Source: Lachnospiraceae bacterium UBA6403 (lineage in GTDB: Bacteria > Bacillota > Clostridia > Lachnospirales > Lachnospiraceae). From it: DNA of 45,984 nucleotides. Of the stretch, positions 22,801 through 30,028 are shown one piece after another. The notes under the pieces are model-generated. The model was not told where the DNA came from and searched no databases. It saw nothing but the letters and a program-made list of their open reading frames with translations. Each line of letters opens with the position of its first letter. Position 1 is the first letter of the stretch. The stretch spans positions 1 through 45,984 of the forward strand of contig DJPV01000041.1 of assembly GCA_002437435.1 (NCBI GenBank), written 5' to 3'. The position numbers and the translations under genes were made by a program.

Positions 22801-24336
22801 ATGGCAGGAAAAACATTTGCTGCGATCAATGTAGGTTCCAATGAAATATCAATGAAGATCTGCGAGATCACACCGAAAAAAGGAGCCAGAGAGTTAGATA
22901 CCGTCAAGACGATCATTGAACTTGGAAGTGACACATATAATAAAGGTTATATCGGAGAAGAAGCACTGAATAAGCTGTGTGATACTTTGATCCGATTTCG
23001 CAGAAAGATGAAAGAATATGATGTATCCGATTACAGGGCATATGCATCAAGTGCGGTAAGAGAAGCAGAAAATGCATCTATGGTTATTGATCGGATCAAG
23101 ATGTATACGGATTTTGATGTGCAGATTCTCAGTAACTCAGAGCAACGTTTTATGAATTATAAAGCGTTTGTAGCTACCGGAATAGATATGGATGTGGCAT
23201 CCCATAAGAATAATGCATTGCTTGATATCGGAGCCGGAAGTTTGCAGATCTCGATCTTTGACAGGAAGAATCTTGTGCAGACACAGAACCTTCCGATCGG
23301 TGCAGTCAGGATTCGTGATTACCTGACACGGTTTGGTTCCGATACAGTTGATCTTGAGACTTTGATGGAAGAATATGCATCAAATGCGATCATAGAATTC
23401 AGAAATCTGTTTTTGAACGATAAGGATATCAAGAGCATCATTGCGATCGGTGATGGTATCAACAATTTGAAAAAGGTTGGACCGGAGCTTTCAATCACAA
23501 ACAGTATATCAAGAGAACAGTTTCGTATTCTTTATAAACGAGTAGTTGACATAAAACCGGAAGATCTGGCAGAACGGTATGGTATTCCGTATGAGCGTGC
23601 CACCCTGATGCTTCCGATGGCGATCATTTATCAGTCGTTTCTGGATAATTCCAGAGCAGAGGAGATCCTGACTCCAAATGTGATCTTCTGTGATGGTATT
23701 ATTGCTGATTACATGGACAAGCAGGGAACTTTCCTGATCGATAAGGATTTTGATCAGGATATTCTGGCATCAGCGAATACGATCGCAAAGAAATATAAAG
23801 TAAACCGTGCACATATTCAGAATGTGTCTGGCAATGCACTTGCAATATTCGACAGTATCCGGAAATTACATGGACTTGGTAAACGGGAACGGCTGCAGTT
23901 ACAGATCGCAGCAATCCTGCATAACTGTGGTAAATTTGTAAATATGAAGGATGTATCCCTGATCTCGTATCATATCGTGATGGCGACAGAGATTCTTGGA
24001 CTTTCTCATAAAGAGAGAGAGGAGATCGCAAATGTTATCCGGTATAATGGTTTCTATCTGCCATCCGAGCTGCAGGCATCCAAGCGAATGGAATCAGCGG
24101 ATTATATGAAGGTTGCAAAGCTGACCGCAATCCTTCGACTGGCAGATGTACTTGATAAGAGCTACAAGCAGAAGATAACAAATCTCAGGATTTCATTACA
24201 TGGCAATACACTGGTGATCTATACAGATACTCTGGAGGATATTACACTTGAAGCCGGAATGTTCAAGACAAATAATATCTTATTTGAAAAGGTCTATGGT
24301 GTAAAGGCAGTATTGAGACAAAGGAGGGGCATATAA
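22801..24336 (+). CDS. ppx: Exopolyphosphatase / GppA-type phosphatase with HD-like C terminus
   Basis: ASKHA-fold phosphatase that hydrolyses polyphosphate or (p)ppGpp pentaphosphate. Phosphate motif 1 is AINVGSNEISMKI near the start, and phosphate motif 2 is LLDIGAGSLQISIF (about residues 137-150). The C-terminal third, from about 310, is HD-like, but the motif reads ILHNCGK, with Asn in place of the Asp, as in other Ppx C-terminal domains that lack HD activity. I start at ATG 22801; a GTG four codons earlier is also possible. The ppk ATG follows its stop directly, so the two are co-translated and act in opposite directions on polyphosphate. Confidence 0.9.
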   Translation: MAGKTFAAINVGSNEISMKICEITPKKGARELDTVKTIIELGSDTYNKGYIGEEALNKLCDTLIRFRRKMKEYDVSDYRAYASSAVREAENASMVIDRIKMYTDFDVQILSNSEQRFMNYKAFVATGIDMDVASHKNNALLDIGAGSLQISIFDRKNLVQTQNLPIGAVRIRDYLTRFGSDTVDLETLMEEYASNAIIEFRNLFLNDKDIKSIIAIGDGINNLKKVGPELSITNSISREQFRILYKRVVDIKPEDLAERYGIPYERATLMLPMAIIYQSFLDNSRAEEILTPNVIFCDGIIADYMDKQGTFLIDKDFDQDILASANTIAKKYKVNRAHIQNVSGNALAIFDSIRKLHGLGKRERLQLQIAAILHNCGKFVNMKDVSLISYHIVMATEILGLSHKEREEIANVIRYNGFYLPSELQASKRMESADYMKVAKLTAILRLADVLDKSYKQKITNLRISLHGNTLVIYTDTLEDITLEAGMFKTNNILFEKVYGVKAVLRQRRGI

Positions 24337-26466
24337 ATGAGTGATAAGAATTTATTTTACAACCGGGAACTGTCATGGCTGGAATTTGATAAAAGATGCC
24401 TGGGTGAAGCAAAAAATAAGAATATTCCGGTATTTGAACGGATCAAGTTCTTAAGCATTACGGCATCGAATCTGGATGAATTCTTTATGGTGCGTATCGC
24501 ATCCTTAAAGGATATGAAGAATGCGGGATACACGAAGAAAGACATCGCCGGAATGACACCGGAAGAACAGCTTGATGCTCTGATCCCTGCAACAAAGGAA
24601 TTCATGAAGAACCAGTATCAGACCTATAACCGTTCGCTGGTTCCGTTATTAGAGGCGAATGGACTGAAGATTGTCAGACATTATGAAGATCTGACACCGG
24701 AACAGTCCAGATATGTAGATAAATTATTCGAGCGGGATATCTATCCGGTATTAACTCCGATGGCAGTGGATTCTTCCAGACCGTTCCCTCTCGTAAGAAA
24801 TAAATCCCTGAATATCGGTGCGCTGATCTATGATAAGAAGAAAGATGTTACAGATATTGCAACTGTTCAGGTTCCATCCGTACTTCCAAGAGTGATCATT
24901 CTGCCATCTGAACGACAGGGCATGACAGAGATCATCCTGCTTGAAGAAGTAATTGAGAAGAATCTGGATAAACTGTTCTTAAGTTATGATATTGTATGCG
25001 CACATCCATATCGTATTATGCGTAATGCGGATTTCTCAATCGATGAGGAAGAGACAGCCGATCTGTTAAAGGAGATCGAGAAGCAGTTAAAGCAGCGCCA
25101 GTGGGGCGAGGTTATCCGTCTGGAAGTAGAAGATACGATGGATAAGAAGCTGTTAAAAGAATTAAAGAAGCATCTGGATGTGGCTGATCGTGTTGTATAT
25201 AAGATTAACGGACCACTTGACCTTACCTTCCTTATGAAAGTAAATGGTCTGCCGGGCTTTGACCATCTGAAATATGAGAAATATGTTCCGCAGCCGGCAT
25301 TTTCAAATGGCGACTACAGCAACATATTTGATAAGATCAAGAAGCATGACCGTCTGTTGTTCCATCCGTATTATGAGTTTACACCGGTTATCGAATTTAT
25401 CCGTCAGGCAGCAGTCGATCCAAATGTACTTGCGATCAAGCAGACCTTATATCGTGTCAGCGGCAATTCGCCGATCATTGCAGCGTTAGAGCAGGCTGCC
25501 GAGAATGGCAAGCAGGTATCTGTTCTGGTTGAATTAAAGGCAAGATTTGATGAGGAAAATAACATCGCATGGGCGAAGAAGTTAGAGAAGGCAGGCTGCC
25601 ATGTTATCTATGGTCTGGTCGGACTTAAGACTCATTCCAAGATCGCACTGGTTGTCAGAAGAGAAGAAGACGGCATCAAGCGCTATGTACATCTTGGTAC
25701 CGGTAACTATAATGATCAGACAGCAAAGTTATATACAGATATGGGACTTCTGACCTGCTCAGACCCGATCGGTGAGGATGCAACAGCAGTATTTAACATG
25801 CTGTCCGGATATTCAGAACCAAGAAAATGGAATAAACTGGCAGTTGCTCCTATCTGGTTAAAGGATAAATTTCTGATGCTCATTAACCGTGAAGCAGAAA
25901 ATGCCAGACAGGGCAAGAAAGCACGGATCATTGCAAAGATGAATTCACTCTGTGATCCAAAGGTGATGGAAGCCTTATATGATGCATCGGCTGCCGGTGT
26001 AAAGATCGACCTGATCGTCCGTGGTATCTGTTGTATCAAAGCAGGTGTGCCGGGACTCAGTGAGAACATATCGGTTCGTTCGATTGTTGGTAATTTTCTG
26101 GAACATTCCAGAATCTTCTATTTCTATAATGATGGCTTTGAAGATATCTATATGGGTAGTGCAGACTGGATGCCGAGAAACCTTGACAAGCGTGTCGAGA
26201 TCACCTTCCCGGTAGAAGACCCTGATCTGAAGAAACGGATCAAGGACATCTTGAAGATCCAGCTTGCTGATACTTTAAAGGCTCACATCATGCAGCCGGA
26301 TGGCAGTTATGAGAAGCAGGATCTTCGCGGCAAGGTAAAACTGGATTCCCAGATGTACTTTGCTGAAGAAGCCCGCAAGCGTTCTGCAAAGCCGGAAGAA
26401 GCGGATGCCGCTATCGCTCATGACCGGGTATTTATCCCGATCGAAGCGGATGAGAGCAATAACTAA
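24337..26466 (+). CDS. ppk1: Polyphosphate kinase 1
   Basis: Makes inorganic polyphosphate from ATP. The N domain holds FYNRELSWLEFDKR, followed by SNLDEFFMVRIASLKD and DSSRPFPLVRNKSLNI. The two phospholipase-D-like catalytic domains contain the phospho-accepting His433 (GLKTHSK), HLGTGNYND, and the second His at about 590 (EHSRIFYFYN), then SADWMPRNLDKRVE. The length of 709 residues is normal. It starts on the base after the ppx stop. There is no clear terminator after it; the infC promoter follows at 26548. Confidence 0.96.
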   Translation: MSDKNLFYNRELSWLEFDKRCLGEAKNKNIPVFERIKFLSITASNLDEFFMVRIASLKDMKNAGYTKKDIAGMTPEEQLDALIPATKEFMKNQYQTYNRSLVPLLEANGLKIVRHYEDLTPEQSRYVDKLFERDIYPVLTPMAVDSSRPFPLVRNKSLNIGALIYDKKKDVTDIATVQVPSVLPRVIILPSERQGMTEIILLEEVIEKNLDKLFLSYDIVCAHPYRIMRNADFSIDEEETADLLKEIEKQLKQRQWGEVIRLEVEDTMDKKLLKELKKHLDVADRVVYKINGPLDLTFLMKVNGLPGFDHLKYEKYVPQPAFSNGDYSNIFDKIKKHDRLLFHPYYEFTPVIEFIRQAAVDPNVLAIKQTLYRVSGNSPIIAALEQAAENGKQVSVLVELKARFDEENNIAWAKKLEKAGCHVIYGLVGLKTHSKIALVVRREEDGIKRYVHLGTGNYNDQTAKLYTDMGLLTCSDPIGEDATAVFNMLSGYSEPRKWNKLAVAPIWLKDKFLMLINREAENARQGKKARIIAKMNSLCDPKVMEALYDASAAGVKIDLIVRGICCIKAGVPGLSENISVRSIVGNFLEHSRIFYFYNDGFEDIYMGSADWMPRNLDKRVEITFPVEDPDLKKRIKDILKIQLADTLKAHIMQPDGSYEKQDLRGKVKLDSQMYFAEEARKRSAKPEEADAAIAHDRVFIPIEADESNN

Positions 26467-26508
26467 GTGATAACTATATTATGGCATGCTATAATGATTA
26501 CAACATCA

Positions 26509-26536
26509 AGAAAATTTTACTGAGAAAATTTTACTG
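26509..26536. repeat. Tandem 14-bp direct repeat
   Basis: AGAAAATTTTACTG occurs twice in a row, exactly (26509-26522 and 26523-26536), just upstream of the infC -35 box. It may be a slippage duplication or a protein-binding site. Confidence 0.6.
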
Positions 26537-26547
26537 TTAAAAACTTC

Positions 26548-26576
26548 TTGACATTTGCACATGTATGTGCTAACCT
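26548..26576 (+). promoter_or_regulatory. infC operon promoter
   Basis: TTGACA (26548-26553), a 17-nt spacer and TAACCT (26571-26576). It is followed by a leader of about 165 nt. Confidence 0.7.
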
Positions 26577-26582
26577 ATAGAA

Positions 26583-26725
26583 GCTGTTTAGCAGAGACAG
26601 ACAAGAAAGCAGAGTATCCACTCTCACCTTAGCACGAAGAAACAGTGACTCGGGTTCATATCTAAGTAGATTATAATATGTACTTATATATAATAGTGGA
26701 TGGTTTGCGCTTTCCACTATTTTTA
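26583..26725 (+). promoter_or_regulatory. L20-type attenuated leader of infC-rpmI-rplT
   Basis: The leader ends in a terminator: AATAGTGGA (26692-26700) pairs with TCCACTATT (26713-26721), then T to 26724. Upstream, ATCCACT at 26616-26622 can pair instead with AGTGGAT at 26695-26701, which would break the terminator stem. This competing arrangement fits the Firmicutes ribosomal protein L20 leader, where excess L20 favours termination. It is assigned by position, by alternative pairing and by family knowledge. A covariance-model search would settle the class. Confidence 0.75.
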
Positions 26726-26745
26726 TGCAATGGAGGTAAAAAGTC

Positions 26746-27252
26746 ATTAGCGAATTAATGATTAACGAACAGATTAGAGACAGAGAAGTGCGCGTGATCG
26801 GCGAGGATGGTCAGGTGATCGGAATTATGTCCTCCAGAGATGCACTGAAGCTTGCAAAGGAAGCAGAGCTTGATCTGGTTAAGATCGCTCCACAGGCAAA
26901 ACCACCTGTATGCAAGATTATTGATTATGGTAAGTATCGTTATGAACTTGCTCGTAAGGAGAAAGAAGCCAGAAAGAAACAGAAGACAATGGAGATCAAG
27001 GAAGTTCGTTTGTCTCCAAACATTGACACTAACGACTTGAATACAAAAGTAAATCAGGCAAGAAAGTTCCTGGCACATGGTGATAAAGTAAAGGTTACAC
27101 TTCGTTTCAGAGGCAGAGAGCTTGCCCATGTAGAACAGACAAAGGGTATTCTTGATGAATTTGCAGAGAAGCTTTCAGACATCGCAGTAATCGATAAGTC
27201 TGCCAAGTTTGAAGGAAGAAGTATGATAATGTTTTTAACTGAAAAACGTTAA
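26746..27252 (+). CDS. infC: Translation initiation factor IF-3, ATT start
   Basis: IF-3 keeps ribosomal subunits apart and proofreads start codons. N-domain motif INEQIRDREVRVIG; C-domain motifs EVRLSPNIDTND and KVTLRFRGRE. I place the start at ATT 26746: GGAGG at 26732-26736 is 9 nt upstream, while the first in-frame ATG (26758) is farther (21 nt). A rare ATT/ATA start is well known for infC, because IF-3 then represses its own synthesis. Product about 168 residues. Operon with rpmI and rplT. Confidence 0.93.
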   Translation: MSELMINEQIRDREVRVIGEDGQVIGIMSSRDALKLAKEAELDLVKIAPQAKPPVCKIIDYGKYRYELARKEKEARKKQKTMEIKEVRLSPNIDTNDLNTKVNQARKFLAHGDKVKVTLRFRGRELAHVEQTKGILDEFAEKLSDIAVIDKSAKFEGRSMIMFLTEKR

Positions 27253-27289
27253 TTTACAATATGACATATATTAAGGAGGAAATACACAC

Positions 27290-27487
27290 ATGGCTAAATT
27301 AAAGACAAAAAGAGCAGCAGCTAAGCGTTTCAAGAAAACAGCTAACGGCGGCCTTAAGAGAAGCAAGGCTTACAAGAGCCATATCTTAACAAAGAAGACA
27401 ACTAAGAGAAAGAGAAATCTTAGAAAGTTAACAATGACAGATTCAACAAATGAAAAGGTAATGAAGAAGATTTTACCTTATATCTAA
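27290..27487 (+). CDS. rpmI: 50S ribosomal protein L35
   Basis: 65 residues, strongly basic, starting [17 protein letters not shown] and ending with the typical MKKILPY tail. AGGAGG lies about 10 nt upstream of the ATG. It sits between infC and rplT as in nearly all Firmicutes. Confidence 0.97.
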   Translation: MAKLKTKRAAAKRFKKTANGGLKRSKAYKSHILTKKTTKRKRNLRKLTMTDSTNEKVMKKILPYI

Positions 27488-27508
27488 TAAATCAGGAGGA
27501 ACTAGAGA

Positions 27509-27865
27509 ATGGCAAGAGTAAAAGGCGGCGTTGGCGCTAAGAAAAAACATAACAGAACACTTAAGCTGGCTAAAGGTTACAGAGGAGCCAGATCAAAGCA
27601 GTATAGAGTAGCAAAGCAGTCAGTTATGAGAGCTTTAACAAGCTCATATGCTGGCAGAAAGCAGAGAAAGAGAGAATTCAGACAGTTATGGATCGCTCGT
27701 ATCAATGCTGCTGCAAGAATGAATGACATTTCATACAGCAAATTAATGCATGGCTTAAAGCTGGCAGGTGTAGACATCAACAGAAAGATGCTTTCAGAGA
27801 TGGCTATCAGTGATCCGGAGGGATTTGCTAAGCTTGTTGCTGTTGCAAAGGAAAAGCTTGCTTAA
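27509..27865 (+). CDS. rplT: 50S ribosomal protein L20
   Basis: 118 residues, strongly basic N terminus ([15 protein letters not shown]), then [12 protein letters not shown] and [11 protein letters not shown], all typical of L20. It assembles on 23S rRNA and is the presumed effector of the leader at 26583-26725. AGGAGG lies 9 nt before the ATG. The operon ends in the terminator at 27882-27933. Confidence 0.97.
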   Translation: MARVKGGVGAKKKHNRTLKLAKGYRGARSKQYRVAKQSVMRALTSSYAGRKQRKREFRQLWIARINAAARMNDISYSKLMHGLKLAGVDINRKMLSEMAISDPEGFAKLVAVAKEKLA

Positions 27866-27881
27866 TTTAATATAGGCAGAT

Positions 27882-27933
27882 AAAAACAGATCATGATGAT
27901 TTTCGGAAGAAGATTGTTGTGGTCTGTTTTTTT
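27882..27933 (+). terminator. Terminator of infC-rpmI-rplT
   Basis: 12-bp stem (27882-27893 with 27920-27931, one G-U) with a 26-nt loop and a seven-T tract. Confidence 0.82.
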
Positions 27934-28093
27934 GCGTTACAGGAAAGCCCATACTGATAAGTAAATCTTTATTTTAAAAATCATATAAATAAACGACAGA
28001 CATCGATATAAATGCCTTTACAGACTTGTCTTGTTCATACTATAATAGAATTATGTGTTGAGCTAATTTATGGGACATGGAGGGTGACAAATT

Positions 28094-28399
28094 ATGTTTG
28101 TAGAACGAGTAACAAGAGAGCAAATGAAGATGTTTTTAGAGACATTTGCATGCTGCAGCGAACAGAAGAATCTGGTAATGAGATTGAATTATGCAGGAAA
28201 AGAGCCGTATCTGGATGTAACCCGATATAGCAATGGAATGATGTACACAGACTCTTACTACGATTTTGACAGTACATATTGCAGTAACCTGTGGAACAAA
28301 TTCCTTTATACACAGTTTACACACGAATATTACAGTGCATTTAAGGCACATCTGTTAGAAGACGTAGAAAAGAAACTTACTAATATGATAAAAATCTGA
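28094..28399 (+). CDS. Hypothetical protein, 101 residues
   Basis: I do not recognise the family. It is a small, probably soluble protein, rich in Tyr, Phe and Met, with no signal or membrane segment. It contains KNLVMRLNYAGKEPYLDVT and several aromatic residues in the second half. The gene looks real: GGAGGG at 28080-28085 is 8 nt before the ATG, and a perfect 14-bp hairpin ends the unit. It stands alone between rplT and tRNA-Leu. Confidence 0.72.
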   Translation: MFVERVTREQMKMFLETFACCSEQKNLVMRLNYAGKEPYLDVTRYSNGMMYTDSYYDFDSTYCSNLWNKFLYTQFTHEYYSAFKAHLLEDVEKKLTNMIKI

Positions 28400-28406
28400 G
28401 AAAATA

Positions 28407-28463
28407 AAATCCCTGATACAGGAAAACAATATTTTGTTGTTAATATACTTGTATCAGGGATTT
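28407..28463 (+). terminator. Hairpin terminator after the 101-residue gene
   Basis: Perfect 14-bp stem (28407-28420 with 28450-28463) around a 29-nt loop, beginning 8 nt after the stop. The T tract is short (TTTATG), so strength is uncertain. Confidence 0.6.
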
Positions 28464-28475
28464 ATGCATAAAAAA

Positions 28476-28496
28476 AGAAAACCTCAAAGGTTTTCT
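28476..28496 (-). terminator. Terminator of tRNA-Leu
   Basis: AGAAAACCT pairs with AGGTTTTCT across a CAA/TTG loop. On the minus strand it is followed by seven T, the expected direction for the tRNA transcript. Confidence 0.88.
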
Positions 28497-28508
28497 AAAA
28501 AATAAAGA

Positions 28509-28592
28509 TGCGGGAGATGGGACTTGAACCCACACGCCGTTTCCAGCACTAGATCCTTAGTCTAGCCTGTCTGCCAATTCCAGCACTCCCGC
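28509..28592 (-). tRNA. tRNA-Leu, anticodon AAG
   Basis: On the minus strand the acceptor stem GCGGGAG pairs with CTCCCGC, discriminator A. The anticodon stem CTAGA/TCTAG holds the loop CTAAGGA, giving anticodon AAG (read with inosine at position 34 for CUN codons). The T loop GGTTCAAGTCC is normal and there is a long variable arm (TGCTGGAAACGGCG), as in class II tRNA-Leu. CCA is not encoded. Total 84 nt. A consensus promoter and a terminator frame it as a single-gene unit. Confidence 0.93.
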
Positions 28593-28631
28593 ATGTCTTA
28601 TTCCGTACAGCTTACCGCCGACGCAAGTAAG

Positions 28632-28660
28632 ATAATACCACTGTGCTATATAAATGTCAA
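28632..28660 (-). promoter_or_regulatory. Promoter of tRNA-Leu
   Basis: Minus strand TTGACA (28655-28660), a 17-nt spacer and TATTAT (28632-28637), about 40 nt before the tRNA 5' end. Confidence 0.82.
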
Positions 28661-28766
28661 CAATTTTTTTACTTTTTTTCAAAAAAATACTATATACGCA
28701 ATGTGATAGATGTTTTCGCCACAAAATGGACATATTTATATGTTATGTTTTTCGATAAGTGTGTAC

Positions 28767-28808
28767 AAAAAGAAAGGCATAAGATGCAAATATGATACAT
28801 TTCTTTTT
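28767..28808. other. AT-rich hairpin in otherwise empty gap
   Basis: AAAAAGAAA (28767-28775) pairs with TTTCTTTTT (28800-28808). It lies in the 28593-29002 gap, which otherwise holds only the tRNA promoter and the adaptor operon promoter. I see no gene there. Function unknown; chance pairing in AT-rich DNA is possible. Confidence 0.3.
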
Positions 28809-28897
28809 TATAATAACAAAAGTAGAAGACTGTAATATCAGGTAATGACAATATTATATAGAAAACCTTAAGATTGTTTAATATGCTGATACATTGC

Positions 28898-28926
28898 TTG
28901 AATAAAGTAGAAAGACAGAGTAAAAT
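28898..28926 (+). promoter_or_regulatory. Promoter of the adaptor-permease-ATPase operon
   Basis: TTGAAT (28898-28903), a 17-nt spacer and TAAAAT (28921-28926), giving a leader of about 70 nt before the first gene. Confidence 0.6.
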
Positions 28927-29002
28927 TACAATGGTTTTTTCTTAAATTAAAATAAACAGATAAAGATATATAATAACGATGATACGTAATAAGGAGGAAA
29001 TA

Positions 29003-30028
29003 ATGCGAAAACATATAAAAAAGGGTATGACATGTATATTATGTGTCAGCATGGTTGCAGCCCTTCTCAGTGGATGTAGCAGCAAGAAGGCAGAAAACAG
29101 TAAGCCATCGATCCATATTGATGAATATACCAAGGTAAGATATGATACAGCTACAGTTCAGTCAGGTGATATTGCTCCGGTTCTGGAGTTGGAACTTTCC
29201 CCGGATAAATATGAAACGAAGTCATATAAAATTCAACAGGATGATTATAAGGTTGAAAAAGTAAACGTATCAAAAGGCGACCGGGTAAAAGCCGGTGATA
29301 TCATGGTACAGTTTAAGGCAGATGAAATTCAGCAGACGATTGATGAATATACAGAAGAAAAGGAAGAAAAGCAGCTTTTGATCGAGCATTATCAGAAGTT
29401 GATGCAGATTGATGGATCGGAAGACTATTCAGATGATATTGAAGGCTTAAAAGAGGATCTGGCAATTGCAGATACATATATTAAAGAACAGAATGAGAAG
29501 ATGAAGGATTACTGCCTGATAGCGGAAAAAGACGGAACAGTAACCTATGTTGATGACAGTCTTGGATATGGATATGCGAATTCAGCTTCCACTCTGATAA
29601 CAGTAGCATCAGGATCCTCGAATTATACGGTAACCACAGATGATACGTATGAATTTAAGACCGGGGATGAATATGAGGCAGATTATGAGGTCGCAAAATA
29701 TAATATGAAAGTTATTGATGTTAAGAAATATACGGATGATGCAACCGGAAAAGACATGCAGACAATTCTGTTTGAACCTATAGACAATATGGCAGGTATA
29801 TCCGAAGATGATAAGCTGACGATGACTATTCATAAACCGGTGATTAAAAATGTAGTATATGTTCCTGAAAAGGCAGTGTGTGAAAAGTCAGAGGGACAGT
29901 ATTATGTATATACCATTAATGATGATGGATATCGTCTGGCAGTGGATGTAACAGTTGGAGAGACCGTAGATGGCTCTACGATCATTAAATCAGGATTAAC
30001 AGCAGGAGAGCAGGTGACGATAAATTGA
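29003..30028 (+). CDS. Efflux adaptor-like lipoprotein (HlyD/MacA type)
   Basis: 341 residues. Lipoprotein signal: MRKHIKKGMTCIL, hydrophobic core, lipobox LLSGC. The body has a lipoyl-like half (YKVEKVNVSKGDRVKAGDIM), a coiled-coil stretch (about 105-150), the second lipoyl half (CLIAEKDGTVTYVDD), then beta domains ending in DGSTIIKSGLTAGEQV, the usual membrane-fusion-protein end. I start at ATG 29003, where AAGGAGG is just upstream; an earlier in-frame ATG at 28979 lacks one. It is likely anchored outside the membrane and works with the downstream permease. First of five overlapping or closely spaced genes. Confidence 0.85.
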   Translation: MRKHIKKGMTCILCVSMVAALLSGCSSKKAENSKPSIHIDEYTKVRYDTATVQSGDIAPVLELELSPDKYETKSYKIQQDDYKVEKVNVSKGDRVKAGDIMVQFKADEIQQTIDEYTEEKEEKQLLIEHYQKLMQIDGSEDYSDDIEGLKEDLAIADTYIKEQNEKMKDYCLIAEKDGTVTYVDDSLGYGYANSASTLITVASGSSNYTVTTDDTYEFKTGDEYEADYEVAKYNMKVIDVKKYTDDATGKDMQTILFEPIDNMAGISEDDKLTMTIHKPVIKNVVYVPEKAVCEKSEGQYYVYTINDDGYRLAVDVTVGETVDGSTIIKSGLTAGEQVTIN

